This document shows, in pieces, positions 27,729-36,525 of a stretch of 64,000 nucleotides of DNA (its first letter is position 1; each line of letters opens with the position of its first letter). The notes under the pieces were generated by a model. It made no database searches. It saw nothing but the letters and a program-made list of their open reading frames with translations, and had not been told where the DNA came from. A program made the position numbers and the translations under genes. Origin of the DNA: Nakamurella panacisegetis (lineage in GTDB: Bacteria; Actinomycetota; Actinomycetes; Mycobacteriales; Nakamurellaceae); the NCBI RefSeq assembly GCF_900104535.1, contig NZ_LT629710.1, positions 1,364,001 to 1,428,000 of the forward strand, written 5' to 3'.

Positions 27729-29423
27729 CTATTCGTCGGCGTCCAGTTCGGCGGCGGTCGGGACGTCCGTCGACCGGTCCGTCATCCATCGACGCAGCGC
27801 GAGCGTAGCCAGCACGTCGTCCTCGTTGTACTGCAGGATCCGGGTCGCCATCGCCCGGTCGACCGGATCGACCGGCCCGTCGGACGGAACCGAGCGCGTC
27901 CCGACCGCCTCGCGGTACCAGGCCATCGAGTTCTCCCCACCCGGCTCGGGGTCACGCCAGTGGAATCCGGCGAGCGGCGCGAGCGCCTTCAGCTTCATCG
28001 ACCCGGGGACGATGAACTGGTCCCGGATCTCCTGGTAGATGTCGATCCACTGGTCCGAGGCACAGAACGCCGAGATCTCGGCCACCCTCGGCATACCCGG
28101 AACATCGGGATACCGGATCGGCGTCGAGCGCAACCACCGTTCCTCGGCCGACCGCGAGTAGCAGTACGCGGCGAAGGTCAGGCCGTTCGCCGCGGCGAGG
28201 GATCGCAACCGGGTCAGGTAGCTCCAGAACTCGGCGAAGGCCCGGCCCTCGTCGCGGTCCGGCAACGGGTTCCAGCTGACGAACCCGCGGTAGCCGGGCT
28301 CCAGCCCGAGGGTCTCGACGCCCGGCCCGGTCAGGTACGTACCCCACAGATACGCACCGTCCTCCAGGAAGGACTCCATGTCGACATCCAACTCGAGGTC
28401 GGCCCGGCGCACGCTGACCTCGCGCACCTTGCGCACCAACGGCAGTCCGGCCAGCCAGGCCCGGGCCCGGACACGGGCGGTGCCGGGAGCGGCACCGGTC
28501 AGCGGCAGGCCCGCGGCGATGGCCGGATCCAGGCGTGCCAGGTCGTCGACCGTGCGGACGCCGGCCTGGTGCAGCACGTCGACGTCACCGCCGGCGGCGA
28601 CGAGCGAGATGTCGCGAGCGGCCAACAGATCGGCCGAGCACACCGGCCACCACGAACACCGCCGGCACTCACCGATCCGGGACGCCAGCGCCAGCGCCGG
28701 GCGACCGGCGGCGGCCGCGCCGGCGACGGCCAACCGGTCGGCGAACCGGCGGTCGTAGTCGGCCAGCACGGAACCGCCCGGCAGATCCAGCTGATGCCAG
28801 AGCAGGACACCGGCGTCACCCGCACCGGGACCACCCGACCCGACGACGGCCCCCCGGGCCGTGGCACTGGCCAACCCGAGGTCGACCAGCAGCCGGTAGT
28901 GGTGCGCGAGGGCCAGGGCATCTGCGGCATGCGCCCGCGCCTTGCGGGTGGGGTCGACCGCGGGTTCCAGCGGTCGGTGGATCGGCGAGGTCAGGGCACC
29001 GGCTCCCGGATCACAGGTCCGGTGCGACCGGATGATCAAGGGCTGGTAGCCGTCGCCGGCCCAGAGCAGCAGATCGGGCGTCCCGAACCGGGTCGAACTC
29101 CGCAGCGACGGCTCGAAGACGACCAGCGGCCGCTCGGCACCGGCCGGGTCCCACGGTGCCGGCTGCCCGTCGACGACGAACTGCGCGGCGAACCGGGACA
29201 GCACGGCCGACCGATGGTTGGCCCCGTCGGTCAGTCGCAACTTGAGTCCGTCGTCGACGGCCGACCGTTCGGCCCGTGGCGCGTCCGGATCGGCGTCCAG
29301 ATGGACTCGCCGGCGGCATCTCCCGGCGGCCGCCGGACCGAGCCGGACGGAGGTGGAAGGCGTCGCGGGCGGACCGGGCCGCAGGTCTGCCGGCCCGGTG
29401 GCACTCGAACCGGCGAGAGTCAT
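27729..29423 (-). CDS. TM0106-like RecB-family putative nuclease
   Basis: 564 aa. The first half resembles a Cas4/RecB-like nuclease: FGTPDLLLWAG fits the metal-binding strand, and a cysteine cluster (ECRRCSWWPVC) could hold an iron-sulfur site. The second half looks like an RNase H-fold (YprB/DEDD) domain, with LDVDMESF as its first acidic motif and YNEDDVLATLALRRWM as its last. Such fusions are widespread in actinobacteria and uncharacterised; a role in nucleic-acid processing is inferred. The ATG at 29421-29423 is chosen because TACCCT lies 7 nt upstream; a GTG at 29447 is the alternative. Confidence 0.8.
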   Translation of the reverse strand: MTLAGSSATGPADLRPGPPATPSTSVRLGPAAAGRCRRRVHLDADPDAPRAERSAVDDGLKLRLTDGANHRSAVLSRFAAQFVVDGQPAPWDPAGAERPLVVFEPSLRSSTRFGTPDLLLWAGDGYQPLIIRSHRTCDPGAGALTSPIHRPLEPAVDPTRKARAHAADALALAHHYRLLVDLGLASATARGAVVGSGGPGAGDAGVLLWHQLDLPGGSVLADYDRRFADRLAVAGAAAAGRPALALASRIGECRRCSWWPVCSADLLAARDISLVAAGGDVDVLHQAGVRTVDDLARLDPAIAAGLPLTGAAPGTARVRARAWLAGLPLVRKVREVSVRRADLELDVDMESFLEDGAYLWGTYLTGPGVETLGLEPGYRGFVSWNPLPDRDEGRAFAEFWSYLTRLRSLAAANGLTFAAYCYSRSAEERWLRSTPIRYPDVPGMPRVAEISAFCASDQWIDIYQEIRDQFIVPGSMKLKALAPLAGFHWRDPEPGGENSMAWYREAVGTRSVPSDGPVDPVDRAMATRILQYNEDDVLATLALRRWMTDRSTDVPTAAELDADE

Positions 29424-29430
29424 CCGTTCC

Positions 29431-29436
29431 AGGGTA
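29431..29436 (-). promoter_or_regulatory. -10 box (TACCCT) of leaderless nuclease gene
   Basis: TACCCT on the minus strand ends 7 nt before the ATG at 29423. Confidence 0.5.
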
Positions 29437-29606
29437 GGGCGTTGCACCGTCAGCCCCGGACAGCCGGTCCGCGGCGGCCGGCCGGGGCCCGGTCACACAG
29501 GTACCGTCGGGCCGGATTCGCGGTAGGACCTACGCTGATCACACACCGACCTGGGCACGACCGCCCGGTGCACTCGTTGATGACCGGGACGAAGAGGAGC
29601 CACGTG

Positions 29607-30170
29607 ATGTTCGGAAAGAAGAGCTCCACCGGCGGCAAGGATCTCGCCAAGGCAGAGAAGAAGGTTGCCCGCAAGGCGGAGAAGGCCGAGCGCAAGGCAG
29701 CGAAATCGGCCGAGAAGGTGGCACCGAAGAGCATCATCGGCACCCTGACCGACCCGAAGACCGCGCGGCGGGCCCTGGCCGTGGCCAAGATCGCCGGCCC
29801 GATCGTCGCTCCGTTCGCCTTGAAGGCGGCGACCAGCACCCGCGGTTTCATCGACGAGCGTCGCGCCATTCGGTTGGGCGTGACGGCCGACGAGGTGGCG
29901 GCCTACCGTGGCCCGACCGGCCCGGCCGGAGCCCGCATCGCCGGCCTGCGCACCTCGATCGACGAACTGCGCCGCCGACGGACCACCGACCTGCAGATCG
30001 TCCGGTTCGCCGACGTCGCCAAGGCACGGCTGGCCGATCTGAACACGGCTGTCCAGACGGCGGCGTCCATGCCCCCCGCCCGCCGTCGCGGCACGCTGGC
30101 CGCGGTCAGCAAGGAACTCAACCAGATCGAGGCCGACCTGATGACGTACCTGGTCGGCCACCGGGGCTGA
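29607..30170 (+). CDS. Lys/Ala-rich coiled-coil protein, DUF6474-like
   Basis: 187 aa, no known function. Residues 10-40 are a highly charged KAEKKVARKAEKAERK-type helix, probably a coiled coil. A hydrophobic stretch (AVAKIAGPIVAPFALKAAT) follows that might touch the membrane, then a helical Arg-rich C-terminal half. It resembles actinobacterial DUF6474 proteins, a tentative match. GAGGAG 7 nt before the ATG fixes the start, and TACGCT at 29531-29536 may be its -10 box. Confidence 0.7.
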   Translation: MFGKKSSTGGKDLAKAEKKVARKAEKAERKAAKSAEKVAPKSIIGTLTDPKTARRALAVAKIAGPIVAPFALKAATSTRGFIDERRAIRLGVTADEVAAYRGPTGPAGARIAGLRTSIDELRRRRTTDLQIVRFADVAKARLADLNTAVQTAASMPPARRRGTLAAVSKELNQIEADLMTYLVGHRG

Positions 30171-30227
30171 GCCCGCACGCCACCGACACCTGGCCCGCGC
30201 GCACCGAGTGAGCCGACGCGGTGACGT

Positions 30228-30233
30228 TATCCT
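30228..30233 (+). promoter_or_regulatory. -10 box (TATCCT) of the copper-module gene cluster
   Basis: TATCCT lies 6 nt before the GTG at 30240, a leaderless arrangement. It may drive the three-gene module to 32222. Confidence 0.5.
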
Positions 30234-30239
30234 CGGGTG

Positions 30240-30773
30240 GTGACCGTCCCGACCTCGCTGCGCTGGAGGCTGCTCCGCTCGGCGGCGTTCGCCCTGGTCG
30301 CGACGCAGATCGCGGCCTTCGGACACATGGTCGGCGGAGGCGGAGCGCCCGATCCGGCCATCCTGGTCATCGGTGCCGGCTCGATCGGCGCCCTGGTCAC
30401 CGGCCTGACCCAGCGGCAGCGGTCGTTCTCCTCGATCTTGGGCGTCATGGTGGCGGCCCAGCTGGCGTTCCATCTGCTGTTCACCCTCGACGTCCACTCG
30501 ATGGCGGGCCACTCCTTCCTCCCGGACGATCCGGCCCGCATGCTGGTGTTCCACGCCGTCGCCGCCGCCTTGTCCGCCGTCGTCCTGGCCACCGGCGATG
30601 CAGCGCTCTTCGGACTGTTCCGGGCTCTCCGCCGGGCCGTCACCCTGAGGGCACCGGCCCTGGCCGCCGGCCGCCCGCTGTGGACGGCCCGCTCGGCCGA
30701 CGTTCCGGCCCGCCGCCCGGCGGGCGCTCTGCTGTCGGTGAGCCCACGGCGGGGGCCACCGACCGTTCGGTAG
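30240..30773 (+). CDS. Small four-helix membrane protein next to ycnI-copC
   Basis: 177 aa with about four membrane helices and a basic, Arg-rich cytoplasmic tail from about residue 135. His residues occur at helix ends (AFGHMVGGG, FHLLFTLDVHSMAGHSF), which could bind metal. I do not know a family name for it with certainty, though similar proteins accompany YcnI and CopC in actinobacteria. It lies 64 nt upstream of the ycnI-like gene on the same strand, so a role in copper handling is inferred from context. The start (GTG at 30240, or 30237) is set by the TATCCT box. Confidence 0.65.
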   Translation: MTVPTSLRWRLLRSAAFALVATQIAAFGHMVGGGGAPDPAILVIGAGSIGALVTGLTQRQRSFSSILGVMVAAQLAFHLLFTLDVHSMAGHSFLPDDPARMLVFHAVAAALSAVVLATGDAALFGLFRALRRAVTLRAPALAAGRPLWTARSADVPARRPAGALLSVSPRRGPPTVR

Positions 30774-30837
30774 CTGCGACTTCACGACGTCCGCGCCCGC
30801 GAGCGTCGTCTACCGAACAACCCGCAAGGACACCCAC

Positions 30838-31557
30838 ATGTCGTTCTCACGACCCAGCCGGATGCTGGTCGTCTCCACCCTGACCGCTCTCGGCCTCACG
30901 CTCGGCGCCGGGATCGCATCGGCCCACGTCTCGGTGAATCCCAACACCGCCGTGGCCGGCAGCTACACCAAGCTCACGTTCCGCGTGCCCAACGAGTCGG
31001 CCAAGGCCCAGACGGTGAAGTTCACCATCAACTTCCCGATGGACCATCCCTTCGCCTCCGTGTCGGTGAAGAAGGAGCCGGGGTGGACCGCGGTGGCCAC
31101 CACCACGAAACTGACCACCCCGGTCTCCGACGACGACAACGCCGACATCACCCAGGCGGTCAGCAGCATCACCTGGACCGCTGATGCCTCCGGACGGATC
31201 GCCCTCGGGCAGTTCGCCGAGTTCGACGTATCGGTCGGCCCGGTTCCGAAGGTCGCCTCGATGGCCTTCGCCGCCACCCAGACCTACAGCGACGGCAGCG
31301 TCGTCACATGGGACCAACCCACCCCGGCGTCTGGGGTGGAACCGGAGAAGCCGGCGCCGGTATTGATCGTCTCGGCCGCCACGACCGCGGCTGCGGCTGC
31401 GGTGACAAGCGCTGCCGTTCCCACCGTGACGGCCGCGGCCATCCCCGGCACCGACGACACGTCGGCCCGGGTGCTCGGCGTCGCCGGGATCATTGTGGGC
31501 GCCTTCGGCCTGCTGGTCGCAGCGGTCGCCCTGCGTCGGGCACGGTTGACGTCGTGA
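30838..31557 (+). CDS. ycnI: YcnI-like copper-binding protein (DUF1775)
   Basis: 239 aa. The signal peptide ends ASA before His30, so the mature protein begins HVSVNPNTAVAGSYTKLTFRVP. In YcnI this N-terminal His, with a conserved Trp, binds Cu(II). The DUF1775 domain runs to about residue 165 (FTINFPMDHPFASVSVKKEPGW). An Ala/Thr linker and a C-terminal membrane helix (VLGVAGIIVGAFGLLVAAVAL) anchor it outside the cell. AAGGA upstream supports the ATG. The last 4 nt overlap copC (GTGA), which indicates coupled translation. Confidence 0.93.
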   Translation: MSFSRPSRMLVVSTLTALGLTLGAGIASAHVSVNPNTAVAGSYTKLTFRVPNESAKAQTVKFTINFPMDHPFASVSVKKEPGWTAVATTTKLTTPVSDDDNADITQAVSSITWTADASGRIALGQFAEFDVSVGPVPKVASMAFAATQTYSDGSVVTWDQPTPASGVEPEKPAPVLIVSAATTAAAAAVTSAAVPTVTAAAIPGTDDTSARVLGVAGIIVGAFGLLVAAVALRRARLTS

Positions 31558-32222
31558 CGATCGCCCGGCGGGCCCTGATCCGTCTGCTGGCCGGCCTGGT
31601 GCTGGCGGTGGGACTCTCCGTCGCCGTCGCCGGTTCGGCCTCGGCCCACGACGTGCTGATCTCGAGCACACCGGCCGACGGTTCCACGCTGAAGGCGGCG
31701 CCGTCGACGGTCACCTTCGTATTCGACCAACCGGTGCAGAACTTCGATCCGGTGATCGCCTTGATCGGGCCGGATGGCAAGCACTACGAGTCCGGGACAG
31801 CCCGGGTCGACGGCAGCACGGTGTCCGGATCGGTGACCAGCGGACCCGCCGGGGCGTACATCGCGTCCTACCGGATCGTCTCGGCCGACGGGCATCCCGT
31901 CACCGGTGAGGTGCACTTCACCCTGGCCGCCGGGGCCACCCCGGTGACCGGTTCGGGTGCGACGTCGGGAAGTGCGACGTCGGGAAGTGCGGCGTCGGGA
32001 AGTGCGGCGGCGTCACGTGCGACGGCCGCGGTGACCAGTGGGGCGCCGACGTCGTCGGCGGTGGTCACTCCCGAGACGACGAAATCACGGCTGTCGGCCT
32101 GGGTCTGGATCGGACTGATCGTGGCGGCCGTGGTCATCGCCATCGCGGCCGTGATCATCCTCCGCCGGCCACCCGGCAAGAACGCGCCCGACCGCGTGAA
32201 ATCGGCTGACCGGGACTACTGA
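31554..32222 (+). CDS. copC: CopC-domain copper resistance protein
   Basis: 222 aa. The signal peptide ends SASA before His32, giving a mature N-terminal His as in Cu(II)-binding CopC. The domain continues HDVLISSTPADGSTLKAAPS and ends at SADGHPVTGEVHFTL, which supplies the other His ligands. A GSATSGSAA repeat linker follows, then a C-terminal membrane helix and a basic tail. It probably binds copper outside the membrane, handing it to or from the adjacent YcnI. No CopD is fused or adjacent. The GTG start overlaps the ycnI stop by 4 nt. Confidence 0.93.
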   Translation: MTIARRALIRLLAGLVLAVGLSVAVAGSASAHDVLISSTPADGSTLKAAPSTVTFVFDQPVQNFDPVIALIGPDGKHYESGTARVDGSTVSGSVTSGPAGAYIASYRIVSADGHPVTGEVHFTLAAGATPVTGSGATSGSATSGSAASGSAAASRATAAVTSGAPTSSAVVTPETTKSRLSAWVWIGLIVAAVVIAIAAVIILRRPPGKNAPDRVKSADRDY

Positions 32223-32255
32223 TCGACCAGCGCTGATCAAGACGGCCGACGTCAG

Positions 32256-32291
32256 GGTCATCCGGCCACCAACAGCGGTGGCCGGATGACC
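32256..32291. terminator. Strong hairpin between copC and the convergent SDR gene
   Basis: A perfect 15-bp stem (GGTCATCCGGCCACC and its complement) closes a 6-nt AACAGC loop. It lies 34 nt after the copC stop and 64 nt after the SDR stop, so it can serve both. There is no T-run. Confidence 0.7.
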
Positions 32292-32354
32292 ACGACGTAT
32301 CGCCTCGACCCGCCGACCGACCACGGGTGATCCACCGCAGCGGGTGGCCGACCG

Positions 32355-33278
32355 TCAGCGGGCGGCCGGCAAGCCGAAATCCGCGCCGGTCAACTCGTTC
32401 GACACGTCCCACAACCAGGCCGCCGAGATCGGGTCGGAAGCGGCTGAGTTCATCGACGACCGGTGCGGCCGTCCGCGCAGCCCGAGCGCCGGGCCGATGA
32501 ACGACCCGCCCGGGATCGACCGGTCGACGGCCGCGGCGATCTGGGATCGAGCCCCCTCGGTGGCACTGGAGCCCATGATCGCCGTCGCCTTACGGGAGAA
32601 CGCCGTCATCAGACCCGGGTGGTCGTCCCGGGCCATCAGTTCGGTGGCCGACCAGCCGGGATGGGCGATCACCGAGGTGACCGTGGATCCGGCCGCCCGG
32701 AGCCGCCGGTCCAGTTCGAGCCCGAACAACAGGGTCGCCAGCTTGGACTGCCCGTAGGCCCGCATGGGCGCGTACTGGCCGGTCCGGTTGAGGCCGGGGT
32801 CGAGCCGGTGCGCCACCCGGTGCGCGGTGGACGACAGCGAGACGACCCGGCCGGCCGGCGCGGCGACGAGGGCCGGCAGCAGCAGCGCGGTCAACGCCAC
32901 GTGTCCGAGATGGTTGACGCCCATGTGCATCTCGAACCCGTCCACGGTGAACTCCCGACGCGGGACGAGCATCACCCCGGCGTTGTTCATCAGCACGTCG
33001 ATCGGTCCCCGACCGGCCTCCGCCTCGCCGAACTTCCGCACCGAGGCCAGGTCGGCCAGGTCCAGGAGGCCCACCCGCACCGACGCCCCCGGACTGTCGA
33101 TGCGGATCTTCTCCGCCGCCGCCCGGCCCTTGTCGGCGTTCCGGACGGCCAGCACCACCTCCGCCCCGGCTCGGGCGAAGGTCGATGCGCTGGCGAACCC
33201 GAGACCGGTGTTGGCTCCCGTCACCACCATGCGACGGCCAGTCAGATTCGCTATACCCTCGGTCTTCCAAGCGGACAC
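32355..33278 (-). CDS. SDR oxidoreductase, retinol-dehydrogenase/POR-like
   Basis: 307 aa. The cofactor motif is VVTGANTGLGFASASTFARA; NNAGVM, Ser in SLSSTAHRV and YGQSK give a complete active site. The long C-terminal tail and the HRVAHRLDPGLN region place it with retinol dehydrogenase and protochlorophyllide-reductase-like SDRs, whose bacterial members reduce diverse carbonyls. The GTG at 33276-33278 has GGGAG 8 nt upstream. It is divergent from the APH kinase with only 25 nt between starts. Confidence 0.88.
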   Translation of the reverse strand: MSAWKTEGIANLTGRRMVVTGANTGLGFASASTFARAGAEVVLAVRNADKGRAAAEKIRIDSPGASVRVGLLDLADLASVRKFGEAEAGRGPIDVLMNNAGVMLVPRREFTVDGFEMHMGVNHLGHVALTALLLPALVAAPAGRVVSLSSTAHRVAHRLDPGLNRTGQYAPMRAYGQSKLATLLFGLELDRRLRAAGSTVTSVIAHPGWSATELMARDDHPGLMTAFSRKATAIMGSSATEGARSQIAAAVDRSIPGGSFIGPALGLRGRPHRSSMNSAASDPISAAWLWDVSNELTGADFGLPAAR

Positions 33279-33303
33279 ATGCGCTCCCGGTCTACGACGG
33301 TGA

Positions 33304-34263
33304 ATGATCAAGGTCCGTTCTACTCCCCAGGACGCAGCCTTCATGACCCCAACCGTCCGGCCCTGGACCGACCTGGCTCGCCGGGCCGCTCCGCAGTTGC
33401 GGCTGCGCGGTGTCGAGGTGATCGAAACCGGTTGGGATTCCCGGATTCTGCGGGCCGTGGCGGCCTCCGGAGAGCGATGGATCTTCCGGTTCCCGCGGCG
33501 CGCCGAGGTGCTGCCCGATCTGGCCCGCGAGCGGACACTGCTCGACCTGCTCGGTGGTGCCCTCCCGGTGGCCGTACCGGATTGGCAGGTACACGCCAGG
33601 GTCGGCCCGCAGCTGGTCATCGGCTACCCCGAGTTGCCCGGGTTCCCGGCCGCCGAGGAACCCCTGGGGGACGGCGACTTCGACTTCCGCATCGCGCTGC
33701 CCCCGCCCGCGGTCTACGCCGGCAGCCTGGGCCGCACCCTGGCCGTGCTGCACCGGCTGACCCCGCCCGGCCTGCCGGCCGCGACGGCCGGGGACCTCCG
33801 CACGGTCACCGACCGGCTGCTGCGCAGGTCGGCCGACCTGCCGGTCCCGGCTGTCCTGTCGGCCTACTGGCAGTCCTGGATCGATGACGACACCCTCTGG
33901 GCCTTCGAACCGAGATTGACCCACGGCGATGTCCACCCAGGGCACACGATGATCGACGACGCCGGCGCCCTGGTCGGACTGATCGATTGGACCGACTCCG
34001 GTTGGGATGATCCGGCCTCCGACTTCGTCGATCCACGGCACGCGTTCGGTCCGGCGTTCGGCGCCGACCTGCTGGCCGCCTACGCACGGGCCGGCGGTGT
34101 CACGGCGGGGGTGTCCGACCGCGTCATCCGGCGGCAGTCGTTCGGGGCGCTGCACGCGGCTCGGTTCGGAGTCGATCACGCACGGCCCGAGCTGACGCGC
34201 CGCGCGCTGGAACGGATGACCGGACAGGCCGCACACCTGGAGTGCGGACGGTCGCCGGTGTGA
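33304..34263 (+). CDS. Aminoglycoside-phosphotransferase-fold kinase, Mph-like
   Basis: 319 aa. The kinase core has the catalytic loop LTHGDVHPGHTMID, in which the Asp is the base, and the metal-binding IDWTDSGWDDPASDF. The N-terminal lobe has FRFPRRAEV and the phosphate/ATP region. This resembles macrolide 2'-phosphotransferases and homoserine kinase-like relatives, but environmental actinobacteria carry many such genes with unknown small-molecule substrates, so resistance is not implied. The start is uncertain: ATG at 33304, or at 33343 before the conserved part begins. Confidence 0.8.
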   Translation: MIKVRSTPQDAAFMTPTVRPWTDLARRAAPQLRLRGVEVIETGWDSRILRAVAASGERWIFRFPRRAEVLPDLARERTLLDLLGGALPVAVPDWQVHARVGPQLVIGYPELPGFPAAEEPLGDGDFDFRIALPPPAVYAGSLGRTLAVLHRLTPPGLPAATAGDLRTVTDRLLRRSADLPVPAVLSAYWQSWIDDDTLWAFEPRLTHGDVHPGHTMIDDAGALVGLIDWTDSGWDDPASDFVDPRHAFGPAFGADLLAAYARAGGVTAGVSDRVIRRQSFGALHAARFGVDHARPELTRRALERMTGQAAHLECGRSPV

Positions 34264-34436
34264 GGTGTTCCGGGCGGAATCGCGCCTCCGCTTCGCGGGC
34301 CGACCCCCGTCGATCATCGACACCCCCGACGCACCGACTCACCCGTTCGGCCGTTATCAACCACCGGCAGGTCACTCTCTCCAGTGGGTAGAGCACCGGC
34401 AGTTCCCCGATCCGCGACCAAGAGGAGGACTTCGTC

Positions 34437-36497
34437 ATGGCTGTCATCAGCATCAACGGCATCACCGTGGATCCGGCGCAGCAGGCTCAGGAGCTGCGTA
34501 CCGCCGGACTCGAGGCGGTGGACGCGGCCGAATCCGACCACATCCTGATCCAGACCGACGCCCCGCTGGACCCGAGCCAGAAGGCCGCCCTGGCCGATCT
34601 CGGCGTGCAGATCCGGGAATACGTCTCGGAGAACACCTACCTGGCCGACTATCCAGGCACCGATCTCACCCGGATCCGCGACCTCGACTTCGTCACCTGG
34701 GCCGACGTGTACCTGCGGGTGTTCAAGATCGCGCCGGCACTGCTGCCGGACGGCACCGGTCGTTCCGATGTCCGCGCCCTGGCCGAGCTGGCCCCCGGGG
34801 TGGACGGTCGGGACGAACAGGTCGAACTCCTGCTGCACCCGGGCGTCGATCCCACGCCCGAACTGGTCAGCGACGTGGCCCAGGCGGCCGGGGTGCCGGC
34901 CGACGAGGTGGTCGTCACTCCCCACAAACTCCGCCTCCCGACCACGTCCGGCCGCCTGCCGGATCTGGCTCGGTTCGACGAGATCCGGGAGATCCACCCG
35001 ATACCGAAACGCACGCTGTTCAACAACGTCGCCCGGGGCATCCTGGACGCGACGGTGGTGATCAACGGTACGAACTACGACGGCGACGGTGAACTGGTGG
35101 CGGTGGCCGACACCGGGTTCGACAAGGGCGACACCACCGACGTGCACCCGGCGTTCACCGGACGGGTGGAGAAGCTGTACGCGTTGGGCCGTCCCGGGCT
35201 CACCGACGATCCGAACGGGCACGGCACCCACGTGGCCGGCTCGGTGCTCGGCGACGGCAACTCCCCCACCATGGGCGGCGCCATCCAGGGCACCGCTCCG
35301 GCCGCGCACCTCATCCTGCAGAGCCTGCTCGACTCGTCCGACGGGCTCGGCGGCATCCCGGCCGACCTGCACCAGCTGTTCCAGCCGACCTACGACGACG
35401 GCGCCCGGGTGCACACCAACTCCTGGGGCCCGGTGACGCCGAGCGTCGCCTACGACGCGAGTTGCCGCGAGATCGACGACTTCGTCTGGACCCACCCGGA
35501 CCAGGTGATCCTCTACGCCGCCGGCAACCACGGCGTCGACCGGGACAAGGACGGCGTGATCGACGAGAAGCTGGTCGGCGGGGAAGGCGCGGCGAAGAAC
35601 TGCATCACCGTCGGGGCCAGCGAGAGCCTCCGTCCTGACATCGAGATCACCTACGGCAGCTGGAATTCGAGCGCGTGGCCAGTAGCGCCGATCAACCCTG
35701 ACCTGTGGGCCAACAACAAGGACGGCATGGCCGCGTTCTCCGACCGCGGCCCGACCCAGGAGGGCCGGATCAAACCGGACGTGGTCGCCCCCGGCACCTC
35801 GATCCTGTCCACACTGTCCCGCAACGCTCCGATGTCCTCGGACTTCGGCACGTCCACCGACCCGCTGTACTTCTTCGAGGCCGGTACCTCGATGGCTACC
35901 CCGCTCGTGGCCGGTTGCGCGGCCGTGCTCCGGCAGACCCTGGTCAAGAACGGCAACCCGACCCCGAGCGCCGCCCTGGTCAAGGCCCTCCTGATCAACG
36001 GCGCGGTGGAGCTGCCCGGCCAGTACAGCCCGACCGAGGCCGGCGCATCGCCGAACAACGCTTCCGGCTGGGGCCGCGTCGACCTGGCCGGTTCGGTTAT
36101 CATCCCGGGCCCGAACGCCGACGCCGGGTTCGGCGAGGGCGGCCCGTTGAAGCAGGGCGAGGAGGACAGCTTCCCGATCACCATCGGGGAGGGTCACCAG
36201 CACAAGAAAGCAGCTGACGTCGCCCCGGCCGCCCTCGGCTCGTCGCTGAAGATCACCCTGGTCTGGACGGATCCGCCCGGCCCGCAGTTGCAGAACGATC
36301 TCGACCTGATCGTCATCGCCGCCGACGGCGCCGAACGCCACGGCAACTGCGGCACCAGCAAGAACTTCGATCGGTCCAACAACGTCGAGCAGGTCGTCTG
36401 GGACAACATGCCGGCCGGCGAGGCCCGGATCGTCATCCGGGCGTTCCGCATCACCCAGTTCCCGCAGCCCTACGCCTACGCCTGGCGCACGCACTGA
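34437..36497 (+). CDS. Subtilisin-family (S8) serine peptidase without signal peptide
   Basis: 686 aa. The catalytic triad is complete: Asp225 (AVADTGFD), His262 (NGHGTHVAG) and Ser485 (GTSMATPLVAG); the oxyanion Asn is in YAAGNHG. The 215 residues before the Asp look like a pro-region or an inhibitor-like domain. A C-terminal beta-sandwich (SLKITLVWTDPPG...LQNDLDLIVIA) resembles the P-domain-like tails of related enzymes. No signal peptide or membrane helix is seen, so it may act inside the cell or leave by another route. GAGGAGGA 8 nt before the ATG gives a firm start. Confidence 0.93.
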   Translation: MAVISINGITVDPAQQAQELRTAGLEAVDAAESDHILIQTDAPLDPSQKAALADLGVQIREYVSENTYLADYPGTDLTRIRDLDFVTWADVYLRVFKIAPALLPDGTGRSDVRALAELAPGVDGRDEQVELLLHPGVDPTPELVSDVAQAAGVPADEVVVTPHKLRLPTTSGRLPDLARFDEIREIHPIPKRTLFNNVARGILDATVVINGTNYDGDGELVAVADTGFDKGDTTDVHPAFTGRVEKLYALGRPGLTDDPNGHGTHVAGSVLGDGNSPTMGGAIQGTAPAAHLILQSLLDSSDGLGGIPADLHQLFQPTYDDGARVHTNSWGPVTPSVAYDASCREIDDFVWTHPDQVILYAAGNHGVDRDKDGVIDEKLVGGEGAAKNCITVGASESLRPDIEITYGSWNSSAWPVAPINPDLWANNKDGMAAFSDRGPTQEGRIKPDVVAPGTSILSTLSRNAPMSSDFGTSTDPLYFFEAGTSMATPLVAGCAAVLRQTLVKNGNPTPSAALVKALLINGAVELPGQYSPTEAGASPNNASGWGRVDLAGSVIIPGPNADAGFGEGGPLKQGEEDSFPITIGEGHQHKKAADVAPAALGSSLKITLVWTDPPGPQLQNDLDLIVIAADGAERHGNCGTSKNFDRSNNVEQVVWDNMPAGEARIVIRAFRITQFPQPYAYAWRTH

Positions 36498-36525
36498 CTT
36501 CTCGACCGGGCCCGCGCCGCGATCG

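Noticed and set aside
26820-30170. Very long open frame of 1116 codons on the plus strand
   Set aside because: It runs antisense to the aldo/keto reductase and TM0106-like nuclease genes; only its last 187 codons are a real gene. Long antisense frames are usual at this G/C content.
33304-34263. Macrolide resistance gene
   Set aside because: Catalytic motifs only show the APH fold; such kinases are common in soil actinomycetes without a resistance role, and no context supports it.
34371-34410. tRNA-like stretch (CCAGTGGGTAGAGCACCGGC resembles a tRNA D-arm)
   Set aside because: No acceptor stem, anticodon loop or T-arm could be built around it. It is a chance or long-decayed match.
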